From Grifola frondosa (taxonomy: Eukaryota > Basidiomycota > Agaricomycetes > Polyporales > Grifolaceae): 64,000 bases of DNA. Numbering within the stretch: the first letter of the stretch is position 1; the number at the start of each line of letters is the position of its first letter. The notes under the pieces were generated by a model. It searched no databases. It worked only from the letters and a program-made list of their open reading frames with translations, and was not told the DNA's origin. The translations under genes and the position numbers were made by a program. Positions 40,524-53,100 of the stretch are shown one piece after another. The stretch is from positions 1,426,001 through 1,490,000 of the forward strand of contig LUGG01000007.1 of assembly GCA_001683735.1 (NCBI GenBank). The letters run 5' to 3'.

Positions 40524-40666
40524 TTTTTATAAATCTTGGCCGTGTATAACATACTCAATAATGCTGTTTGGCTTTCAATACCATCTGGAAATTTAAACGA
40601 CACCACCGCCGCCATCTATGCTACTAGTGTTGGTATTTTCCTCCAGTCCAGCGATTTCTTTATTGG
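40524..40666 (-). promoter_or_regulatory. Putative beta-tubulin core promoter (TATA and CCAAT)
   Basis: On the minus strand TATAAAAA lies at 40524-40531 and a CCAAT box at 40662-40666, about 130 bp further upstream. Both are oriented towards beta-tubulin. They would imply a 5' leader of a little under 500 nt. No transcript evidence is available here. Confidence 0.4.
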
Positions 40667-40937
40667 CTACGTGTAATCCTGAATCAAGATCGATGTTCCG
40701 TGAGATGTTATCCTGACTGTACTGATATGAAAGCACCCAATGCATGGCCCCATATAATAGCATATTATTCGGAAAGGATAGAAAAATGCGATGTCTCTCA
40801 TAATCTCCTTGCTCACTTTCTCAATCTCCCCACACATCCATTAACGAGTACATGATAGCTGCGCGAAGTGCGGTGAGTCATTATTCCATAATAGTACGGT
40901 GAGCACTTACTGTTTCCAACAGTTGTGCATGTGACGT

Positions 40938-41234
40938 TCAAAACGACTCGCCCATGCCGTCCTCGACGCTGCGCCGATCCTCGCGTCCAAACTTCCCCGC
41001 ACACCACTCGGTTATCGCCGGGAACCCAGGTACCCAGGCTCCGCTGTGGTTGTCGCAGTTCTCGCGTTTGGTGAGGTTGGCGACAGAGGAACGAGCCTCC
41101 AGGGCGCCGTCAGGACGCTGGCACATGTTGCGAGCTTTGAGGGTTTGCGAAACATTGGACGACCGTGACCCCGACGCGTGTGCAGTGGCCACAGCCAGCA
41201 CGAATAGAGCAGATTGGAAGGTTCTGGTATGCAT
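40938..41234 (-). CDS. Small secreted cysteine-containing protein
   Basis: The ATG at 41234 opens MHTRTFQSALFVLAVATAHA, a good signal peptide, followed by a polar protein with Cys in NMCQRP, ENCDNHSG and EWCAGKFG. The frame as written ends GMGESF at 40938 after 98 residues with only three cysteines. If one T is missing from the run at 40940-40943, it continues LNVTCTTVGN to a GT donor, adding a fourth cysteine and an N-glycosylation site. It should enter the secretory pathway; the role is unknown. Small secreted proteins of fungi include effectors and cell-wall proteins, but nothing here decides between them. A TATA box lies about 145 bp upstream. Confidence 0.55.
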   Translation of the reverse strand: MHTRTFQSALFVLAVATAHASGSRSSNVSQTLKARNMCQRPDGALEARSSVANLTKRENCDNHSGAWVPGFPAITEWCAGKFGREDRRSVEDGMGESF

Positions 41235-41377
41235 GGCTGGATTGGATATCAATGAGTATACCGTTTCGTTTGAGCATTTGGCCATGACAGCCTGGACATA
41301 CGGAAGGATCTGGTACGAATGGATGAGGTGTGTGCGAACTGCTTGTCAAGTTTGTTGTGGAATTGACTTTCCTCCAG

Positions 41378-41385
41378 TTATATAA
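41378..41385 (-). promoter_or_regulatory. TATA-like box of the small secreted protein gene
   Basis: TTATATAA, symmetrical, about 145 bp upstream of the ATG at 41234. The distance suits a fungal promoter with a short leader. Confidence 0.35.
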
Positions 41386-41399
41386 ACAGAGGCTGACCC

Positions 41400-42515
41400 A
41401 TGCTGACGCTTACGATGTTTGTATTCCAAGTCATATTGTACCACACGTTTGGTCTGAAATCAAATCGCAGTGAACTCCACCCCTCTCCAGCTCATTTGTA
41501 TTGATGAATATTCAACATCATGCTACAGCTGTTCAGTGCCACGATCTTATATCTCGTCTACCGGAAATTATTAGGAGTTCCATATCGGGAAGGTCGGCTG
41601 CCTTTTTCGTCTCAGATTCTTGCAGAATAAATAAGGCAAATATCCGGCGTTGATTAATATCTGAATATTGAATAAGATGGCTTCCCTTCTTCCTGTACAT
41701 CTCGAGCGAAATCTCCTCCGAGTCCTCGAAGTATAAGTATTTAGTGTTCAGTACTCATTAATGTTGGTCGCTTGCCCCATCTCCTGAGTCCCTTTTCAAA
41801 CAGCCCTTTTTAACATGGGTGCAGCCTCACCGTAGATATCATGGTGTGGTTTAGCAACCCCTGATTCTTCTTCTCCTGAAAGTCCTCACTTGGGAATCCG
41901 AGCGAACCATGTTGGCAATGATTCAGCGATCTGTCATCTAGTTGCTTCAATATTGTTTGTCTAATTGGTGTTCTCTGGGCCAAAGGAAGGATCTTCGGCT
42001 AGAAGGCCTAATTTAACCCACACAGGTTTCTATGCAACAGGCGATGCAACGTTACTTATTTGTAAGTTGTATTTTTCAGTGTCCTCCTCTCGCAAAGTTG
42101 ATCGTTATGAAATTCGGAATTAATGAGGCATTTTTGCGATTCCAGACGAGGATACTAACTGACCTGTCCTCCCTTCAGCCAATGCTGTCCACTGACATTC
42201 TTGTTGAACCACCTTCCGCCCTTCCATTTGTATCAAATTTGATAGCAAAACTCGAGCAATTGCGTGTTAGAAACGCGTTATTTGTCGCCTCGCGGCTTCA
42301 GCCACAATGGCGTTTCAGCGCCCGGAACCTCGGCGCACGACAAGTACTATCATAATTCGAGCGGGCGCCTCATTGAATGATGGAGTGCTGGTCCTACTGG
42401 ATCAACATCACGGTCTACAGCACACCAGCAGGACTTTCAGCCGTAGCTGTTTCCAAAGTCCAGCTGTAAAGCTCCACCAACGACCTTCTTTCGTTTAACT
42501 TATCACGAATCTAGC
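41400..42515. other. No recognised gene; contains transporter promoter
   Basis: A plus-strand frame at 42032-42355 has no recognisable domain. The DMT transporter starts at 42516, so its promoter and leader should lie in the last few hundred bases. Confidence 0.4.
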
Positions 42516-44507
42516 ATGTCATCCACTTTCCGGATGGCGTTTGCATCTGGCACTCCCGACAGGACTTCGTTTGACGAGGGCATCCCTCTCTCCCCCTTGG
42601 TCACATTTATCGCTGCTCCAAGGCCTACGTCGGGATCTCGTAGGTCGTCCTCATCTAGCTTTCTGAATACCCTCCGAGGAAAATGGCATCGTGTCAGCAC
42701 ACGCGCTCAGCAGACCCTGGACAATAACACCGGCATGCTGCTCGTTGCGGCATCGCAGCTATTCTTTTCCTTGATGAACGTTGCTGTGAAGAAGTTGAAT
42801 AGCTTGGATCCCCCAGTTGCCGCTTTTGAGGTGGGGTTTCCCCGGAGTCAAGTGATTCAATGGTATTAACGCATTCGTATTGATATCCAGCTGATATTCA
42901 TTCGAATGGTAAGTAGAAATTGCATGCCATTGAAACAGTATTAAATATACATTTGCAGGCAATCACCTGGATATGCTGTGTAACCTACATGTAAGAAAGC
43001 ATGCGCTAGCACTTCTGGATCTCCGACCACTCATATTCGACAGGTTTATAATGAAGGTCCCAGATCCATTTCTCGGTCCCAAAGGTGTTCGTCTTCTCCT
43101 GGTACTACGAGGATTTTTTGGGTACGTATGTGAGTCACGTCTCTTGATGTTTCTACTGACAAGAATCCACAGGTTTTTTGGACTTTTTGGGATTTATTAT
43201 TCTCTGCAATATCTATCTCTTTCGGATGCGACTGTACTCACCTTCCTTGCACCCATGTGCACGGCCGTTACTTGTGCCCTCCTGCTCCACGAAACCTTCT
43301 CATGGCGCGAAGCTCTAGCCGGACGCAAGTATACTTCATCTCTTCATTTTTATCTATAGAACTGACAACGTTAACCACGCTGCAACAGTATTCAGCCTTG
43401 TGGGAGTTGTGCTGATCGCGCGCCCGGAGTTCCTCTTCGGCAGGCACGATATCATGTTGACAGATGCAGGCCAGGTCGTTGATGGCGTTAGCTCAGTGAC
43501 CGATGCCATCGCCGCGGCGACTCCAGCGCAAAGGCTCGGTGCTGTAGGGTGAGCCTTTTGAGCTAACGATATTGATTCAGAATATTGAATCTATGCACTT
43601 ACCTGTAACAGAGTTGCTCTGCTTGGTGTTTTGGGTGCAACTGGAGCCTGTAAGTCGTGTGCAAATTAATAGACGGCTTCAGGTTTTTACGAGTCTCGCG
43701 CAGATACGACTATCCGCGCGGTCGGAAAACGCGCACATCCCCTCCACAACCTGGTGTCATTCTCGTCTCAATGTGTCATCGTCTCAACCGCCGCGTGCGT
43801 CCGTGTACTTCCCGTCTTGCGCCTCATATCTAACCTGCCATCCGCGCCAGCATGATCATAATGCGCACGCCCGTGGTCGTGCCCAGACGATGGGACTGGC
43901 TCGCCATGCTGCTCATGATCGGAATCTTTGGTTTCATTGCCCAGGTTTGTGCCTCTTCCCCGCCGACGCCACTGTGCTCACGGGGCCTCCTGCCTTAGGT
44001 CCTCCTGACGATGGGGCTTCAGCGTGAGGCCGCGGGGCGTGGGACCATGGCGTTGTACGTCCAGGTAAGTTCGCCCTCCCACACTATGCGACTGCCGCTG
44101 TCGCACACGCGCTGACTGCGCCCACGTCATGCCTAGATCATTTTCGCCACCGTGTTCGAGCGTGTGTTCTTCCATACATCGCCCTCGCTCCTGTCCATCA
44201 TCGGGACCCTCATCATCATCACCTCCGCTATTTACGTGGCGGTGAGTCCCGTTATCTGCAGAATCGTACGTACCGGCCCGGGCTCACGCGTGCTTCCATT
44301 CATGCGCAGGTCACGAAAGAGGACTCGAAGGCGCACAAGCGCAATAGAAGCGAGCTCATTTTGCCAGAGGACGGCGCACTGGAGGAAGGTCTGCTGGAGA
44401 ATCACGTAGATGAGCCGGCGGAGGAGGCAAAGGAGGAAGACGCGAAGGATCTAGAAATGGTGTCTGTAAATGTTATGACGGCGCCAGTAGAGGCGGAAAA
44501 GGTTTGA
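42516..44507 (+). CDS. EamA/DMT-superfamily membrane transporter
   Basis: Twelve exons join in phase to 448 residues. After a Ser/Pro-rich cytosolic N-terminus the two EamA repeats appear: NTGMLLVAASQLFFSLMNVA, LIFIRMAITWICCVTYMFI, LRGFFGFFGLFGIYYSLQYL, SDATVLTFLAPMCTAVTCAL, LFSLVGVVLIARPEF; then VALLGVLGATGAYTTIRAVG, DWLAMLLMIGIFGFIAQVLL, GRGTMALYVQIIFATVFERV and LLSIIGTLIIITSAIYVAV. About ten membrane helices result, with a Glu-rich C-terminal tail. Fungal members of this superfamily move small metabolites; the substrate cannot be read from sequence. Two splice features are unusual: an 18-nt exon at 42891-42908 (LIFIRM) and a GC donor at 43325-43326. The stop lies 128 bp from the stop of the convergent DUF3433 gene. 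Confidence 0.9.
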
Positions 44508-44634
44508 CGGAAGCCGAGCCATGTACATTCCTTATGATAGAGACGATTGGCAGAGACGGTATATATTCTGAGTCCGTAGCCCAAAGTCCCATAGTCCAAG
44601 AACAAAATACAAAATCATATAGGTCCGTGTACAA

Positions 44635-47128
44635 TCATCCCTGTCGGGCCGCCAAGAAATGTTCGGACTCGTAGGGTGAGATCAGAGGATAGGCTGAATG
44701 AGTGCTATCCGACTGCGTCGCCCTCTCATCCTCTGATACCTCCATCTCCGACACATACACGTCACCACCCAACAACCCTTTCTTATCCTCCCCATATCCA
44801 CCTTCACTACCCACCCTCCCAACCTCTTCGGCGACGATCGCACCCGTCCGCATATCAAAGCCGAATCGCAGCGATGCGAGCTTGCGCTGCATGCTTTTTT
44901 CGTCGTCGTATGGCGTGAGGAGCTCACCAAAGCCAGAGTGGTACGCGAGCGCGAGCGACGATGCAATGGAGCCGGGAGGCGCGGTTAGATAGAGCGTGCG
45001 TCGGTGCCGTCTATGGAGGGTGTGGAGCACGAGACCGGTGAGGCCGACGATGAAAAGCAGGGTTGCGAGACCGTGTCCCGCGAGGCCACTAGCAATATAT
45101 CAACGTCGAGCGCTCGGTAGAACCGTCGAGGGACGTACCTGACTATGAGACGCTGTTGCATCGTCTTCATCTGCGCGTCGATGCTTCTGCTGCTGGGCAC
45201 GAAGTATATGGATTTCGCAGTAACCGATAGGTACCGCGTCTGCAGTTGGTGGTGTCAAGTGTCAGCGACGCTCACATGCGTTGAATGGAGACATACATAT
45301 ATCTCGGTGGTCAAAGGCAAGAAGCCGTTCGAGTCGAAGACCGACTGCAGCCCACTTGTTGATTGATTTGCCACTCGGAATATGATGCTGGACACTGTGC
45401 TGCCAATCGTCGCAGCACGGGTCGCAGTGAAGGCATTCAGGGCAGCTCCGAATGCGATGCTAAAAGATAAGGATCAGCGGTGGCAACTAACGATGAGAGA
45501 GCGTATGTCCGCGAACCCGTTATAAGCGGTTCCGTTGAACGGGCTGCTTGATGCGGGGCTTGGCTTGAAGGGCGCGATATTGGTCACGTTCTTCAGACTG
45601 CCATCACTCATACCGACCTCAGCAGTCACGTTGTACAGTTCAAGTGTCGGTCTGCAGATCACCGCGCTCGCCTGGGGAGTACTGTCGTCCTTCATATGGA
45701 AGAACCAGAACAACGCCGGCAAGAAATCGGGAGCGGTGGTGTTGGACATCCCGCAGCTAGCCGCGTCGGCCGCTTGTGCGTCATATTGCTGACTTGCATC
45801 CGTCAAATTGAACATAAACCGCGAACCGCATCCATCCGCCGCAAATGCGCTGATCGAAAACATGACGTCGGTATCGACGGTGACGTTCGTGTTGGCGGGT
45901 GTACATGTAATCAGAGTCTGGATACCGCCCGTGTGGTAGATGATGGTATCGGCCGTGCTCTCGCTTTCCGGGAGCTGAACTTGGCCCACAACCCAGTTTC
46001 CTGAAACAAACGGAGGATCGGGGAGACCCTGAAATTCCGCAGCATCTGTGAACTGGAACAGTGTCAGATTGCTAGAGGTATTGGGTTGAGGGAAAGTACT
46101 AACGCCTGCTGCAGCGTTGAATGGATTGAGCGTAACGATGTCAGAAGCTAATCCCATGTCGCTGGTCACCTTTGCGACGGTAGCTATAACCCCGAATGAG
46201 TCTATTGGCGTTTGACAATGCAAGACGTACGCACGCGTTGTGTACAAGACTTGCGGCAGCTCAAAGATGCCCCCAGCAAGTGGCTGGAAGGCCAGTGCGA
46301 TGGTGGATATGACAAGAGACGTCAAGACAAATAGGTGCTTGCGCTTGATTGAGTAGGCGAAAGCGTAAAATTTGCTTTGTGGATCTGGTCAATACCTGGA
46401 TGATTGACAAAAAAAACTAAGAAATCGCTTACTTTAATGACATCTTATATGCAACGATTAGCATATTATTGAATGATACGATTTGCAAAGAGCATCGCTT
46501 ACATAGTCTGACAGGACGGTATCTTTCGCTCGAGCGTTTCCCTTCAGCAGCATGATGTATGGCTGTCTTCCAGTGTCAGACAAATGTAAGGGTCATATGG
46601 AGATATACAGCATACCTGGTAATATCTTATGGCCCAGTCCGTTACTAACCAGAGATTGGCCACGGGAGCAATAAGGAGAGTCGGAAAAAATGCCTACAGA
46701 AACGAGCGGTTTCGTGATTGAATAAACGATGCAAACGGTGGTAAAACATACCAACAAAAAAGCAGGTGATGCGAAGGAAAAGATGTTATGCTGAGGGACG
46801 GCGAATCCTGAGAAATAATGAATTGTATGATCTTTCACATAAGAATTGTAGTGCACTACCATTTCTCTTCTTCGAAAAGTACAAACCAATCTCCAGTGCA
46901 ACGGCAAGAAGTATCATGGGAGACTCAGCCCATATACAATCCATGGTTTCAGGATGAGCGGTTCCTAGACTCACAACAGCTCAGTACAAACATTGACTAT
47001 ATCTCATCCAGAATGCATACGAAGCGAGGGGGTCGAATCCGTTCTACGCCCGGGGTCGGAATGAGATGGGTGGAATTGCGAAAACTGGACTGTCCGGCAC
47101 TTCGTGGGCGTCGATTCGGAGACGGCAT
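44635..47128 (-). CDS. DUF3433-type large membrane glycoprotein
   Basis: Exons read MPSPNRRPRSAG, EPLILKPWIVYGLS with MILLAVALEIGLYF, GFAVPQHNIFSFASPAFLL, AFFPTLLIAPVANLWLVTDW, PYIMLLKGNARAKDTVLSDY, SLNKFYAFAYSIKRKHLFVL, then a large extracellular part with many NxS/T sites (45474-46325), SGLAGHGLATLLFIVGLTGL and LYLTAPPGSIASSLALAYHS with a Ser/Glu-rich tail. This order of helices and the motif GFAVPxxNxFSFASPxFL followed by FFPTLL are characteristic of DUF3433 proteins. They are multi-pass, probably cell-surface, function unknown. One base is missing at 46918-46920, splitting the first helix. The junction at about 45467-45474 could not be placed in phase. About eleven exons. Confidence 0.8.
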
Positions 47129-47951
47129 GATATCGTTTACAATAAAAATCTAGCTGCCTACAAGCACATCTAAATTGAAGATAAATCTAAGATATAAGAT
47201 CACTCACTGTGGCACCAGTCTCTTTGGTGGAAATGACAGCTAAGGTGGACAGGCTCAAGCTGTACGCAACGTGATGCGTCCCGAAGGGAAGGCAGTGCTG
47301 GAGACCACGCAAGATGCGGTGTTCATCGCTACCAGATTTTGATGCCGGGTCAGTGCGGAAGTCGTGCATGATGAAGATGCGCTGGCGCCGAAATGCGGGC
47401 AACGTTGATCACGATCATGATCATCTCGAGTTCAGAGTCTTCGAGTTCAACTTCATTTAAATGCATCTGCGACGAATCCTGCATGTTCTCAAGTGTTCGC
47501 GCTGGCCAGCTTATCCGCAAGGGTACAATGGCGGTATTTTTCAGACGGCTAAGCAGAAAGACACGGGTGTATGCGCGACTGTTAGGCACCAAGTAGGTCA
47601 ACACGTCAGAACAGTTACTCAGTAGGCCCTATATGGCTTGTGGTACGCGTTATGTTGTACCGTAGTTGTACTGCATGAATCTACTAATGCGCGACTCTTC
47701 ATCCTAGGCGTCGAAATAGACTAGATTTTCTGAGTTCAATGCTCCTGCACTGAATCAACATCAACTTGGGGAATGATACTTTTGACGTCCGGCGTGCCAA
47801 TACGCGAAGCTGAGTCCTGACAGAAATAGGATATCACAAGATCTCCATGATGCCCCGTGTACGCTAGCTCAAGTCACAATCTTGTAATTCATCAGGCGTG
47901 GTTTCTCGTTGTATGCTTGAAAGCCGCGCAGACTAACCTGCCTCGAGTATC
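47129..47951. other. No recognised gene
   Basis: Upstream region of both the DUF3433 gene (-) and the F-box relic (+); it probably holds both promoters. The frame 47350-47604 (-) shows no family motif. Confidence 0.4.
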
Positions 47952-49367
47952 ATGGACAGCGAGTCAAAGACTGTCATGTACCGCGATGAGATCACCCACA
48001 GATCCTTCAACTTTGGTCTTGTACAGGTGTCCGCGCCCATCACGAGCCTTCCGCTAGAAATCCTCCTTGCCATATTTTCCGGGGTCATACAGCACTAACC
48101 GGGGCCACGTCACCAAGCGACGCGATTTGAAGAATAGAAACTCATACCTAACATTCACTCACGTCTATCGATTCTGGCGCGACGTTCGCCCCTCATGTGG
48201 AGTGCTATCCGATTCGAAAACTGGAACATAGTCATGGTCGAGGAGTTCTTGGCCCGTGCACGGAACTTGCCTCTCAGAATACATGTGCATCAGCTTGTCG
48301 ACCAGGACCTGCTTTTTTGACCTCGACCTCCCTGCCGATTATTTAGTGGTTCGACTCCTCTTCGCCTTCTAAAGTGGCTCTACCGTGGAATGCAGCACAT
48401 CGTTCAGGGTTATCAGAACTGAGCCTGATCAGTGTGGGACATCTTCCTGTTGATCAGCTTATATCTCTGCTCGAGGGTTGCTCGGCCCTTGAATCACCAC
48501 GACTCACTGCCCTGTCCTATCCCTGGAACACAACTTGTTCGCATCCAGAACACCTCGTGGAGCTGCCTCTGAAGCAGCTGGTATTCATATCGTCGATACG
48601 TGGCACATTTGTCCCACACCTCCTTCCCCTCAGCGACTGTCGTTGATTTAAATCTACTGGGATTTTATGATATGCAATCTCTGTATCCACCACCCTCCAG
48701 TATTGTTTGCGGTCAAGGACAGATCGGTCTCGCGATATTCATCTTCATGTCTACGCCATCCATGTCAAGTCTTTTAGTGGTGACAACGGTGGCCAATTGA
48801 ATATCAGCTTTCAGCAAAGTGGTTTGCCTCGCAGCCCCCAAGTTCGTGACAGCCGGTCACGATGGCTATATGTTCGCGAACCTGCGCAAATTGGTGTTAT
48901 ATGCCAGTAAGGTCATAACTATACCCGCGGACGATTGGGTACTCATTCTGTGTCTCCTTCCGACCTTGACTTGCCTCCAAGTCGAAATCGATAATCCTCC
49001 TTCTTCGCCCTTGGATACGTGGTGCCATCCGAGGACGATCCTACCTCCATAGTGCTATTTCCTAGAGTTAAGGAGTGTTTCGTGTGGAGATGATGAGGGG
49101 GCATCAGGGAGAGCTGTTGTGTTGAGTCTCTGGACGGCGCTGAGCAGACAGTGGCTATGGGGATCATCTGTGATCATGCTCAGACTATGCCTGTGTCCTG
49201 ACGAAGCTTTATCCGAGGACGATTTTGCACATCTAGCCGAAATCGTTTCTTTCGTTGAGCAGGATATTCACAATAACCACCATGGCGACAACGGCCTACT
49301 TCGAGGCTCCTATAGTGCTCTTCCGGTATCCATGCTCCGCTTGATTGTTTACAGTGGCGTTCTCTGA
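47952..49367 (+). pseudogene. F-box/leucine-rich protein, broken
   Basis: The ATG at 47952 gives MDSESKTVMYRDEI, then the F-box start ITSLPLEILLAIFSGV. A stop follows; in other frames come FTHVYRFWRDVRPS, RSPLMWSAIRFENWN, FLARARNLPLRIHVH and leucine-rich pieces (LSLISVGHLPVDQLISLLEG, LPLKQLVFISS, FANLRKLVLYASKVITIPAD, LILCLLPTLTCLQVEI). F-box proteins link substrates to SCF ubiquitin ligases, and the leucine-rich part would bind the substrate. At least four frame changes are needed, more than introns explain, so I call it a relic. Agaricomycetes carry hundreds of such genes. Confidence 0.6.
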
Positions 49368-50191
49368 TGCTGCTCAAGCCTCAGGCTACAACCTCGATCG
49401 TCTCCAGCCATTTGGACTCCGAACCATGGTTTATCCTAAAGTTCGATCCCTTCGGCCATCTCTTCGCATCTACATCCGCGCATCTTTCAACTTCTTCTAT
49501 TATCTCACATTGCACAATTTCTTCAGAGACTCCTCCAGGCACTATGCAGTTTCCAACTTCTCGATATAGACGCCTTCTCAAATTTGCAATAGCCTCGGGG
49601 AGGCGGCGTGGACGTGGTGGCCGGACGCATTGTGTCTCCCTGGTGAAACTGAGGGCAAAATTTTCAAGACCCATAGCCAGAAAGCGGCTGCTCAAAGCTG
49701 TGCGCCGCTCCCATTCTGTCAGCTTGCGCAGAGGCAGAGCCTCAGGTCTGGTACGCACATTGGTTATCAACTCAGATGCGACCGTACTCACAGGTCGGCT
49801 GCAGGTACTGGGGTGGACTTCGCCTGAAGACGTGGCCGCTGGGCTCGCGACGGCCAATAGACATGCACAAGAAGATGTGGCCCGTCCCGCTCTTGCCGGT
49901 TACGTAGGTGAAGAACCAACCGAGTCATCATTAGAACCTCTCCGCAACGGGTCCGCGGAGGAAAATGAAGATGTGCAGCGTACTGCGGGTGTGACAGACT
50001 CGTTGCAGCCGCAGGCAGATGCGCAAAAGACTGATGTCAACGTACTCAAGTATGAGAAGCTATTTAGTGTCTGGGACTCGGACCCACTGGAATGGCTACC
50101 CTCGTATGTTTCTCGCTCACCCGGCCTTATTATTGTTCTTATCAGCATATGTTTAGGTGGGAACGTGAATTTTGCTCTTCTGGGATGGTAG
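49367..50191 (+). other. Long open frame of doubtful coding value
   Basis: 274 codons without a stop, Arg/Ser-rich then acidic (EEPTESSLEPLRNGSAEENE), with a hydrophobic end (PGLIIVLISICLGG). The opposite strand is also open from 49381 to 49857. No domain is recognised. It may be the distal part of the F-box gene or chance in GC-rich DNA. Confidence 0.25.
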
Positions 50192-53100
50192 AGAATCCTT
50201 ATCCCCAACTCGTTTACAACATGCCGGTCCTCTTCAAGAACGATATCTTTCCCCCATTTTCCGTCATCCGCAAGCTTGCTCTCTAGTCGCGTATTGCTGC
50301 ATTCATTGCTCTCGTCCTCTTGTCCATTTGTTCTTCGTGTTCCACCTGTTGAATTGCCATCGCTGATTTCCTCCTCACGTCGTGCTGTCCAGTGTCCGTA
50401 TCTGCTACGTCCAAATGCTAGAATATCCTAGGGATTGTTTTTTCAGCTGAGCATCAACGAGGATCTAAATGAGGATCATTGATGTACTGCTGCTGGCTTA
50501 AGTTTCCCATATGGATCGCTACAGCCAGTCGTAGCTCACAGGTACACTGAACATGTCGGTTCCAATACACCATCAGCGAATGAAATATTCAGAGGAACCA
50601 TCTTACAACGGCACAGACATTCGCGAGTCGACAAGTGCTCATCATGAATCCCTGGCCCTGTCTCAGTACATGCTATACCTGCAGCAGATATCAGCAGTCG
50701 AATTCAACTATAGACAAAAGATGTACCTACACAACGCTGACGACCTGCTCCTTCGCTTCTAACGCCGGAGTTGCTCCGCCATGTCGGAAATTAAATTAAT
50801 CAAACCTCAGCGTACACGGAGGCACAGGAACAGTTTACTTGCACTCACAATAATCTTGACTTTAGACTTTGCATTGGCGAGACTGCTCGCATCTATCGGG
50901 ATGTTCTGAATATTCACCCCCGGTTCCTCTGAAGCGTCATATATGTTGTCGGGAAGCAATGCGTTGACCATCACTCCCCGGACCTGCAATACATCATGCA
51001 ATTTTTTCGCATGTAGGTAGTCTCCACGGCACTGGCAATGATTAAGGTAGCCCGTAATACCGCGTCTTTGAGTGATACTTGGCCACTACTTGTGAGACGA
51101 GCATTCCGACGTATATGATCCGAGTCTCACCCATTTCTTTCTGTCAATACCGCGTGGAAATCGTGAGTGTGTTACGATACGATGTTCACATATCGCAGGT
51201 AATATTTCTCTAGTCGTTGACCAGTTTCGTATAAACGGTGAGTGAACGACAAACCACACACCGATAGCCCGGAAAGGTAGGTCAGGCCCGATCGAGATCT
51301 GACCGTCGCGCGCTTGGCTTGTGTTCTCGGAAGCACGCAGCATGAAAATTTTCTTGCTCTTTTTCTCCTCCTCCCCCATCTTCGCCCCCAGTCTTTAAAG
51401 TAATACGGCTTTGTCGCCTATACTGTCTTTTTGTTTGTTATAATTGTTCGTATATTTTCTGCTCCGAGAAACTGCTTTTGCTCGGCAGCTTTCTCGCACT
51501 GTTCCTCACAGATTGTGTTGTTCCACGGGTAACGACTGTCGCGTTTCATAAAAACGACTCCTTGATTCTTTTCAATGCGTGCACTGTGATCTATGTCAAC
51601 GGCGTATCTTTTACAGCTGCTTTGCTGCCTAATAGTTCAGGTGCGTTCCAGCATTCGTGTCCATGATTCGCTTTGGCGTCGTCCGTGTCGACAAGTTTGC
51701 TGTGACCAACTTCTTGATAACATGATGAATTTCAGGTGTCTGTTGCTGATGGTTGCATCAGAAGGCTGTATACCGCAGCAGTTTTTTGATTGTCGCCTAG
51801 CTGCTTGCAGGTCGGAACCATACTGTGTTTTCGTCTCTAATAATCTGCTGCGTCACCTCTCGTCGACTGCCTTCAGCTCTGCCTTGGCCGCTTGCGATGT
51901 CGTCTGTGTGATAAGCTATCGTATCCTTCGGCTGGTCCGCGAGTATCTTGCAGAAGGATAGATGCTAAGCATTATTCTTGCGCCGGTGCTCAGTCATACC
52001 CCTCAGGCTTCCCACAATCAGCTCCCGTTCTTCTCTGGTAGAACGTCCTATGACTTGACGATATGATCACCGTTCTGCGGCTCTTGTCATGCACCTATAA
52101 TTTTCGATGCAACGAATGGTACGCCTCATCACCATATTAACTCGGTACGTTGACAATCTCACCGCCTTTCTATTACTCATTTGCGATAATACCACTGATA
52201 TTTCAGACCTCTCCCTCCCTTTAGTCTATCGCACGAGTTTCTTGTGTCAAGCGTGAAATTGTGACCTGTCTACTATTTACTTCCTTCTCATGCGACTCCG
52301 TTTTCCAACACCGCGTGGAACAATGTTGCATCCGCGTAACCGGTGCGTTTCAAATCATTTTACGGTTCATTTTGAAAGCAACGAAACCGAAAGCATATTG
52401 ACTGCTACAGTCAGGATTCCTGCAGCACGATATAAACAAGTAGAAGCCATTACTGCGCCATACAACATGACAAGCTCATAATCGTTTCTCGTCCTAGAGC
52501 CTATAGACATCGACAGACGCACACGACATCCTCCTGGTCCTGCGTCAGCGCCGCTTTGTTCCTATGCATCGCAGTAAGTTAGTGAACATAACTCCAGATC
52601 AATCCCTTGACTGAGATTTGCTTGTTTGCGTCGACGTGTGCATTAGCGAATTGCTTGATCTCAGGTCTGCTCATCATGCATCATGCGTTACACGGGAATT
52701 CTAATGTGGGTGCGTGAATCGAATATCCAGGGTCATTGATGTTATGCTCGCAGAGCCGACTCTGCAACTATCCTTCCTTGCATTCTGAGTCGCCATTGCA
52801 ATGTCGTTGTGTTCTCGCAACTGCGAAACCAATAATCCTGTGTACACCTCATCCTACCGACCTTTACTGCCCTCCAACCCGGCGCCCGCCTACCTCCTCG
52901 GAACCATATCAACACGAACGATCCTCGTGTCTCTGCTTCCCATTTCCGATCGCCAGGCACGTCTCCCTGCCAAACCCTTGCTCGGTCGCCTAGCTAGCGG
53001 ACGCGCGCCGCAGTCCGCTGCTCTTCGGTTCTCTGATATGCAACTCGTGCATTCGTTGGCTTCCCTTCAGCTCTGCGTCAGTGAGCACATGGGTTCGGGC

